Source of the DNA: Uloborus plumipes | Lineage: Eukaryota > Arthropoda > Arachnida > Araneae > Uloboridae | Reading direction: 5' to 3' | Assembly: GCA_038373865.1 (NCBI GenBank) | Contig: JAXGGA010000022.1 | Coordinates: 186,001 to 250,000 of the forward strand | Length of the DNA stretch: 64,000 bases | Shown: piece by piece, positions 47,201 to 56,200 of the stretch | How the letters are laid out: every line of letters begins with the position of its first letter | Position numbering within the stretch: the first letter of the stretch is position 1 | Made by a program: the position numbers and the translations under genes | The notes under the pieces: generated by a model | What the model was told of the DNA's origin: nothing | The model's input: only the letters and a program-made list of their open reading frames with translations | Database searches by the model: none

Positions 47201-50200
47201 TTACTGAAATTGCATCTTTAAGAGCCACATTGCTTGAGGCAACTTAATACATTAAGAAAATAAATACCTTTGTGCGATTGATGTAAAGTATAAATCCAAC
47301 GTTAAAAATGCACAAATATACAGGTATACTGCAGACACGTGTTTCGGGGTTACAAGGAGCCCCTTTTTCAATGCAAGAAGTGTGAGCTTTAGGATGAAGA
47401 ATCTTTTATCGGATGATTCTTCATCCTAAAGTTCACACTTCTTGCATTGAAAAAGGGGCTCCTTGTAGCCCCGAAACACGTGTCTGCAGTATACCTGTAT
47501 ATTTGTGCATTTTTAACGTTGGATTTATACTTTACAACTTAATATATTCTTCTTCTTTAAATAACACTCCTTTTTAAGCAACAAATTAAATTGCAGCAAG
47601 AAAACTATGGACGTACGAGAGCAAGAAATGAACTCCAGATATTCTTCCTTTGGAAAGTGCTTAAGGCTAGCTGGAGAAATGGGAGAAATCAGAGAATGCC
47701 CGGTAAGTAAATTGCTGATCATTTGTTTGTTGCTTCAATGATTGATGCTTTTATTCGTCATTTTAACAATGCATGAGGTTCTATGCACGGATCTTGGAAT
47801 CGCAGCAAATTAGCATTGAAAATAGCGCTTGAGTTAGATAAATTAATTTGAAAAGTAGGGATTTATGTCTTATAGGAGTTGGTTATTTGGGCCCTGAATT
47901 CAAACCAATTTTTTTTTTCCTTGGGCAAATCTTAACATGGTAATATATGGGGTCAAATTTTCTTTTTCTTTTTAGAAAGAAAAATATTTTTTGTTTAACT
48001 TTCTTCAAATTAAAAGTCTAACAATTTGAAATAATTTTGTATAAAAGTAGGTGAGCCAGTTAATAAGCGAACTGGAACTCTGAGGTTTTTATACAATAGC
48101 TTCCCTCTTTATTTGATTTCATTTATTGTGGAGAAAATTTTAGTTGAGAAAAAGTTTTTCAGTCATATACACTTGAAGAAAAAAATTTAATGGAGGTTTT
48201 TGATGTTGATTTTTGGGAAACTGTGTGCGTTGTTCTTTAGCGACAAGCAGTAGTCTTGTTATGATGCTGGTGCTGTCATCTAGGGTGATTTTATGCAGCT
48301 ATGCTTCAGAGAGATTATATTTCCCTCCCAAATTCTGGCAAGACAGTGCTGCCCTCTATTGAGTTCTTGTAACATTATATCCAAACATGAAAAATTGATC
48401 ATACTTCCCGTATCGAGATTTCAACATTATGAGATTTCTGTCTGAGTTCTCTGTGCTAAAAAGATCTTATATTTTCCTCTTTAACAGAGTGAATGTGGAG
48501 CAAAAGTGCACGTGAAGAAGACTCTAATGAATCATCCTGAAGTTGGTAAGAATTGCTTTATTTTACTGTGATGATTAAATTTTCAAATTAAATAAATTAA
48601 TAAATAAAGAAATAAATTTAAAAAAAAATAAAATAAAAAAATAAAATAAAAATACAGAGAACTAAATGCCTTTTTTTGATATTATGATTATTCAAAAACA
48701 GTGAACTTTGTTCATTTCAAGGTATCTATTTTTAATCAGAAAACTCCTGAAGAAAATAAAAGACAATAATGTATGTTAGCAGTGAATTCAATTAGTAATT
48801 TACTTTATTTTAATTTTCAGTGAGCATTGGTCTTGTTTGGGATTCTGAATGTCCAACCCTTCAACATATTACTGATGTCTTCCACAGCATAGGAATGTAT
48901 CTACAACTGAAAGATGTAAGTATACATAGATAACTTTTGGTTGAAAAACAGCAGCTCACACTTGAAATTTGTGTTGTTAATCTGTCAGCACACAAAAACC
49001 TATTTTTTGACTTAATAAAATTGAAAAACAATTCTAATGAGTATTACAGGAAAAAACACATATTTTAAGAAAAATTTTGTATTTTATACAAATAATATGA
49101 AAGTCACCCATGCACATTTTCACATTTATTTTTTCTTTTTGTTTTGATGCATACTCAATTTAAAGTAATCACTAAAACAATGATTTCTCAATATGGATCA
49201 CTCAATATAGTTTATGCGCACAAGTGATGGGCTAAATTCGAATATATATTAAAGAGGCCTATGAAATTAATAGATAAATATTTATTTCATGTACTACTAC
49301 TAACTGAACTATCAAGCACAAAGAAATTCAAACAAAAGAAATATTTGTATAAGTCCTCGTATGTATTATATACTCTTTAGTTGTATATAATATTCTGCCA
49401 AAAACTTAAGACCCTATAAATTAAATTATGCTTTCAAAGATTCAAAGTGAAATCCTGTACAAAAATTATGGTGCACAAAAGGAATATGAATGTTATTCAT
49501 CTCTTTTTATTACAACTCACTTTTACACTGTTGAAAAACAATGACTACATTACAAGGCAACATTAGACCAACGAGTAAAAGTTGCAAAAAAGGTTTGAAG
49601 GAAATAATAGTTTAATTATTAATGGATATCCAATGCCCAAGTATATCTGATTAATAATATGATATTTGTCTGTTATGATTTTCTGTCTACTGCAAAATAT
49701 TAAGCATTCTAGTCGTACATATTACGAGTTTTCCTTCCAAATAAATTTTAAAAAATCAGTTATGTATTTATTTCTTACAAAAGGAATATTTAAATTTAAA
49801 TTTATTACAGATGTTCCACTATATGTTTGATCTGGAGTGGGCAAGCAAAGTGACACATCAATTGGTTGGTGTGGTTACCTACTATGGAAAGCACTACTCA
49901 ACCTTCTTCTTCCACACAAAACTCAGAGTTTGGATTTATTTTGATGATGCAACAGTCCGTGAGGTAATACATCTTTAATTATATTTCTCAAACTTTTTCT
50001 ACTACTACTCGATTACTTTACTTTAACAAGTACATATATTTTTAGAAATAAGTTTTAAACGATAGAGAAATAATGACCTTTTAAACAATTATTAGATCTT
50101 TAAAAAAAACTATGAAAATTGCTCATTTAATTTTTTTAAATAACAATTTGGCTACAAAAGGTTATTAAACACATTATTTGCTGAAGTGTTCAGAACATTT

Positions 50201-53200
50201 CTGTAAACTTTTTAACTACCAAATTTGGGTGACAACGGCTCAATATGGGCAGCTTACAAATCAATTAACACATGAATTGAGTATAATTAAAAGTCCTGCT
50301 ACATTAAAATAATAATAATAATAATAATAATGTGTTATAACAACATTCATTACGTCGGAAAATTAAGACCGTTTATGAATCGTTTGATTGCGTTTTTTTT
50401 TCTTACAATAAAACGACTCATAAGTTTGTCGGGACAAGTTCTCTGGTGATTCAGTGTTAGGAAATCATTATAAGCTTATCACTCAAGAAGAATCTAAAAG
50501 CAGTGTAAAAAGTGTAGTAAATGTTAAAAAGAAAATTATATCACAGATAAAAATACTGAGAATCATGTGAATGCTTTTACTTAACGTTGAATTATTTATA
50601 TTGAAAATATTGATACATAAAAAGGTGGTAAGACACTTATGAATCTTGATACTTTAAATATTGATTTGGTAAGGGGGCAACTTTATCCTTATAAGTTTAA
50701 GAACTTTATAGGTCTTTAAAGAAAATGAGCGATATGAAATGAAAATAACTATATAAGTTTATTTATAAATGAAAGTTTTCTGAAAGGCAGCCTAGTCTTC
50801 TTCACCAGTCTAATTCTGCCGAAAGTCTGCTAATGACTGAATTTTATGGTACAATGCAATTTTGAAAACTGAAAAACTGATAAATATTGGCTTTTTAGGT
50901 TGGTCCGAGTTGGGAACAGGTGGTGGAGAAATGTCAAAGAGGGCGCTTTCAACCTCTTCTACTCTTATTTGCAAGCCCAGATGGCGTAGATGTACCAAAA
51001 CAAGGTACGTTTATTTTCTTTAAACAATTTTGTATCATCGAATAGTTTTTCTCTTGCAGTGTCTCTTTGGAAGAATTAAAAATAACTTTAAAATTTATTT
51101 ACTAATTTAATTTTTTTCGTTTATAGATTATTTCATGCATTGCAACAACTATTCCAGTAACCCATCATCACCTTACGTGAACCAAAGACAAGCTATTGTT
51201 CAACAGTATATGATGTTCCAAAACTCATATCAAGAAGCAGCCAAACACGAATATTCACCTGCAAGAAATTCTGAAGCCAAATACCCATATGATTCCTATA
51301 TGTACAATGGGTATAAAACGAGTGATCAAACTTTGGCCCCTCCTTACATTTCTCACGCACCAAACGCTTCATACAATCAAGTACAAGCATTCAATGCACA
51401 GAATACTCACAGTCCTCCAGTATATAGTAACTTACAATACTTAAATACTCTGCAGTACCATCGTGAAAACTCTGATATCACAAAGTTAAATGAAATATCC
51501 TTACCTGGTGTTTCGCAAGTGCCACAGAACAGTTCAAGGAATAGTTTGAACCCTGTCGATCAAAATATGTACAATGTAAATAATTTTGAACAGCAGAACT
51601 GTAAAGATTTCGATGGTGCCAAAGACAGCGACTCAGCCTTCACGGAGGAAGATTTAGAAGCCAGTGATTTGTACATCAGCCGCAAAGCAGTTGAAAATGT
51701 TCTGAACCATCAAAAACGTCAACTGTCTTTGTGCAGATCTTACAGTCAAAGTTCAGTGGGCAACAGAAATAGCAGCAGTAGTTTGGAATCTTTTGATAAT
51801 GTTCAAAACACTAAAATGAGCCCTATCAAAAATCCACAACTTGAAAATAGGAGAGATTCTGGATCTTGGAGCAGTGATCGTAACAGCTCGTCTAGTAATA
51901 ACTCTGTGGAAAATCCATTCCTAACTGTGGTTGCATCCAAAAGGTTAGTTTATTTACTGAAATCCTCAATAATAAAAATTATTTTCAGCCATTTTAAAAA
52001 CTAAAGAGTAATAAGAATTATTTAACTAGGGACTGATTGCTGTTTGGTTATACATATTATTAGTCACTTTAATGTTTAAAAAAAATTAACATGTTCAAAA
52101 ATAGTTTTTAGCAGACTTATTTTGCTCTGTGATAATATTAATGAATGAATGTTTTATGGTTTTACGGTACGTGGTTGGAATTTGAGTTGCTAATGTCTGA
52201 TGTTAATTTTTAAAATTTTGTATTCCACGGTTGATTGAGGCCGCATACAGAAAGTATTGCTAAAAAGTTCTTAAAAAAATTTAATTTGCAATAACTAAAC
52301 AATAATATGAACCAGATTGTTGTTTGGTTAAGTCTTTTTGATGTCAAACAGCACTAATTATATATAGTGCACAAGGACAAAACTTTTTCACTACACATTT
52401 TGATGCTTCTAAAACTAATGAATGATTTTTTTTTAATGGTGCGTAACTGAAATTTCAAATTGCCTGGTATTTAATTTCCATTTTTCGCTTTCAGGTTACT
52501 TCTGGGACTAAATAAAAAAAGTCAACTACCCATCTACACCAATGCCAATACGTCAGATCACGGATACGATTCCTATTCTGTTTCAAGTTCTGACAGTTAT
52601 CCATCTGTGAATGGTTCACCTGTGAAATTAGATCCTAGATTAACACAAATACCCGAAGTTTGGCAGCCAGAAGAAGAGACTGATTTGGAACATAAACTGA
52701 AAATAGTTACAGAGGACACACAAGGTAAAGCACTAATTCCCAGTACATATTAGAGAACTTTGATTGTGAATGATGTAATTTATGTAACGAAATTTCTTTA
52801 TACATTTTTACTCAATTGTAAACCAAGTAGAAAAGAATAGAGGGCGAAGCTGTTAGGGTTTTAAACATTTCACAACATAAGAAAAACCATTTTAAATAGA
52901 AATCCATTTTAAAAATACTATTGAACTTAGGTATCATTGGAACTAGAAGCAGCTTCAATAAGTGGGTTGTGATATAGGCCCTGTTGGTTGTTAACTATCG
53001 GAATTGTTGATTCGTTATGGATTTATACCACAAAGAATTTTTTCAAATATCTGATTCTAAAAGTCAGACAGATTTTGACTAACTTTTGCAAACAAATCGT
53101 ATTCAGCACAAATTCTGTACCAGCTTGGGTAAAAAGGTAAATACCTTTTATTTTTTATAGTTTAACTACATCTTTTCATATTATCAAAACGTTTTTAATA

Positions 53201-56200
53201 ATGTTAGATTGATTTTTCAAACCATATAAACCAGCATACGAAATATAAAATGCAGCTTTCAAACTGATCTTTCCTTCTTACTAATTTTGCTATGTTTTTC
53301 CAGAATTTAATGTCCATTACAGAAAACTGAGACAGGTATATTTATATTTTCGACGTGCTTGTGTTCGATGCTTAGTTCAATGCAAATCATGAAATGAACT
53401 TAAATACAATGCATTCACCACAACTGTAGTTCAACTTTTCATGAATTGTTTAATTTTTACTTTTAGGTCCTCCAGACTGTGATAAGCTTTGTGCAGAAGC
53501 TGATTTGTTGCTCGCTAAATCGCATGAAAAAGAAAAGGATGGTGACTTGGTAATGGCTGCACTACTTTCTGATTCTGCTGCAGGTAAAGATTTTATTATT
53601 AAAATAAAAGTATATGAAGATAAGTTCCTTAAGTACTGTCCGAACATAAATAAAACATTAAAATAGATTTTTAAATCTATCATCCTAACATTTTATTAAA
53701 TTGATTATTTTGTGAAAAAAAGATCAAACAAAATCATGTATTGATCAGTTTCTTCCGTTTTCAGCGCCAGTTCCGTTTTTGGTGCCATAATTCCGTTTTC
53801 AGTGCCATTGCTAGCACTGACACTGAAGATGGAATTTGAAACCAAAGCTTTTATTTACTCAGTTAAAAGAGTATGTCTTTGTAAGTCCTTAGGGCAAATC
53901 ACCCTAACTATATATCTCCCTACTTAGCCTTAATGGTATTTAAGGCATTCAAATGGCACCATTGAGTTTGTGCAAGAGATATCTAGAATGTCTGCATTTA
54001 AGAAAAAGTATATACTATGGGTATGTGTATATCTTATGAATAAGATGACAACTGATAAAATCCATAACATACCTTCTGCATTGAGAAGAAAATAAAAAAA
54101 TATTTCTTGTAATTCCAAAACACATGTCTTCTTATTTCTATTTATACAATTTTAACTATTCTGATCCAGTTTAAACTGAGAATATTTTTATTCCGAATTT
54201 CGTTTGATTTTTAGCATTACTTTTTATTTAGGTTGAAGAGCTAACAAAGAGGGTTACTTAAAAGACTTCTAAAAATTATCAAAATGTGCTTAGCATTCCA
54301 TCCTTGAAATGAATCCTTCAAAATTTTAAAAACAAAATTCAATACTTTTTTTTGTAAAAATATTTTAAGATGTAGAAGAATGGAAATGCAGCTAACTTTC
54401 TTCTGCCGAAAAGGGTTTTGTCTTTTCACTGATGAAAACTTCAATTTTTAACTAATAAAGATAGCTACATCACAGAAAAGGCATTGTATGTACATTATTA
54501 TTTGACTAGGACCAGCCCAGTTGGGCCCAGAGCCTGTTGCTGGTCTTCGCATTTATATTTGCATTTTGAATTTAGAGAAGTTAAAACATGCATTATTCAA
54601 CCAATAATTGCATACTTATGCATTTTGATTAAGATCAATATTATAAAAATAATTAAAAATAAGCATAGTTATTTAAAATTATAATTTTCTCTTTACAGCT
54701 AGAGCAAGAGCTGCAATGGAAGCGCCATACAATAATTCTCGATCCTTAGTAAGTGCCAAAATGAAGCATAGTACCTGTGTCATGAGGTCTTCTAACTTAT
54801 ACCGTAGATTAAAAGATCATGAATTAGATGAAAGGAGAAAACAAAAAAGTCATACAGGTCACCATAGCAGGCAATCTAGCAGAGACAGCACTCATTCGAA
54901 GCATAGTCGTCAAGGTAGTAAAGATAGTTCTCATTCCAAGACTGGAAGTAAAGATAGTAATCCTAATTCTGATGACACGGAAAATTTTGGGAAAAACATA
55001 GAAATCTATGGAACTCTACCTAAAAAGGGCAGCAGGAAAAAGAACGCTGGAGCCTCAGGATCTTTGAAAGTAAAAGACGATCAAGTATATAAAGACTTTC
55101 TTGATAAACAACGAAAAAATACAAGTCTTTCAAATTCTTTACATGAAACGCTTTTAAAGAATGTTGATGTTAGTCAAACTGATGCAACAACAAAAGTGAA
55201 GACGCCAGTTGTCAGTGAAAAACCACACAGAAAAATTCCCACTGATGGAACACTTCCTAAATCTCCCACAAAGAAAAAACCTGATGTTCCTCAACGACAT
55301 GATGTAGAGAAAAGAAAATCTCAAAAACAACTGGTAGAGCCCTCTTACCAAGGACTTTTCTTTGATGGTAAAAATGATGTGCATAGCAAAGATCTATTAT
55401 CCCCAGTGACTTCGCCAGACAAGAAGCAGCACAAAATAAAAAGGAAGTTAATGGGCGGTTTCATGAAACGCAAGAACAGAAGTCTACCCGATCTCAGAGA
55501 AGATCAAGATTTAGCTAATCCTATGGATCCATTCCTCGATGATGCCATAATCAGAGTTCCTCCAACAATGATGTTGCCAAATGGAAAATCAAAGAGAGAT
55601 GGTCAAACGAATAGTAGCATCGGTAATCTGATGAGAGGGTTCCACCAGCCGCATCATGCATTTGTCAAAAAAGACTTAACACAGCGTCCATTACTCAGAA
55701 AAGTCAACCCACCAAATATTCAGCCATCAATTTTGACAAGTCCTAAGAGTAAACCCAACAATACTTTGCCATCCTTAAACAAAAAAATACAAGACACAAC
55801 TAAATTGGAATTAAGTTCAAATACAAGCATGAAGCCTTCCAAAATACCATTCATTTCCACATTTCCTAAGAGTGATTCATCTAACTTACCACCATTAGCA
55901 CCAATTCGACAAGATTCAAAATGCCTCTCAAAAGTTGGTTCTGCACATAAATCTTCAGCCATACCTGTACTTACACCACAAGTTCCTCTTTCTCCCATCA
56001 AAGTGGTCAACGTTCCAAAAGAACCAGAAGTTGAAAGTACTAGTGATGTAAAAGAAAACAGTAATACATCAAACGATTCTGAAGAGCTTCCTCAACCTTC
56101 AAATCCATTTTTAGCAGAAATACAAGCAAAGAGAAAGCAAGTTTTAAATAAAACATTACAAAAGCATGAGCCTTTAAAAGAAGATAAGAATAAAAATCCA

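Noticed and set aside
53304..53335. Possible microexon between acceptor TTTCCAG and donor GTATAT in intron 12
   Set aside because: Including it breaks the frame of the next exon, while skipping it joins exons 12 and 13 in phase.
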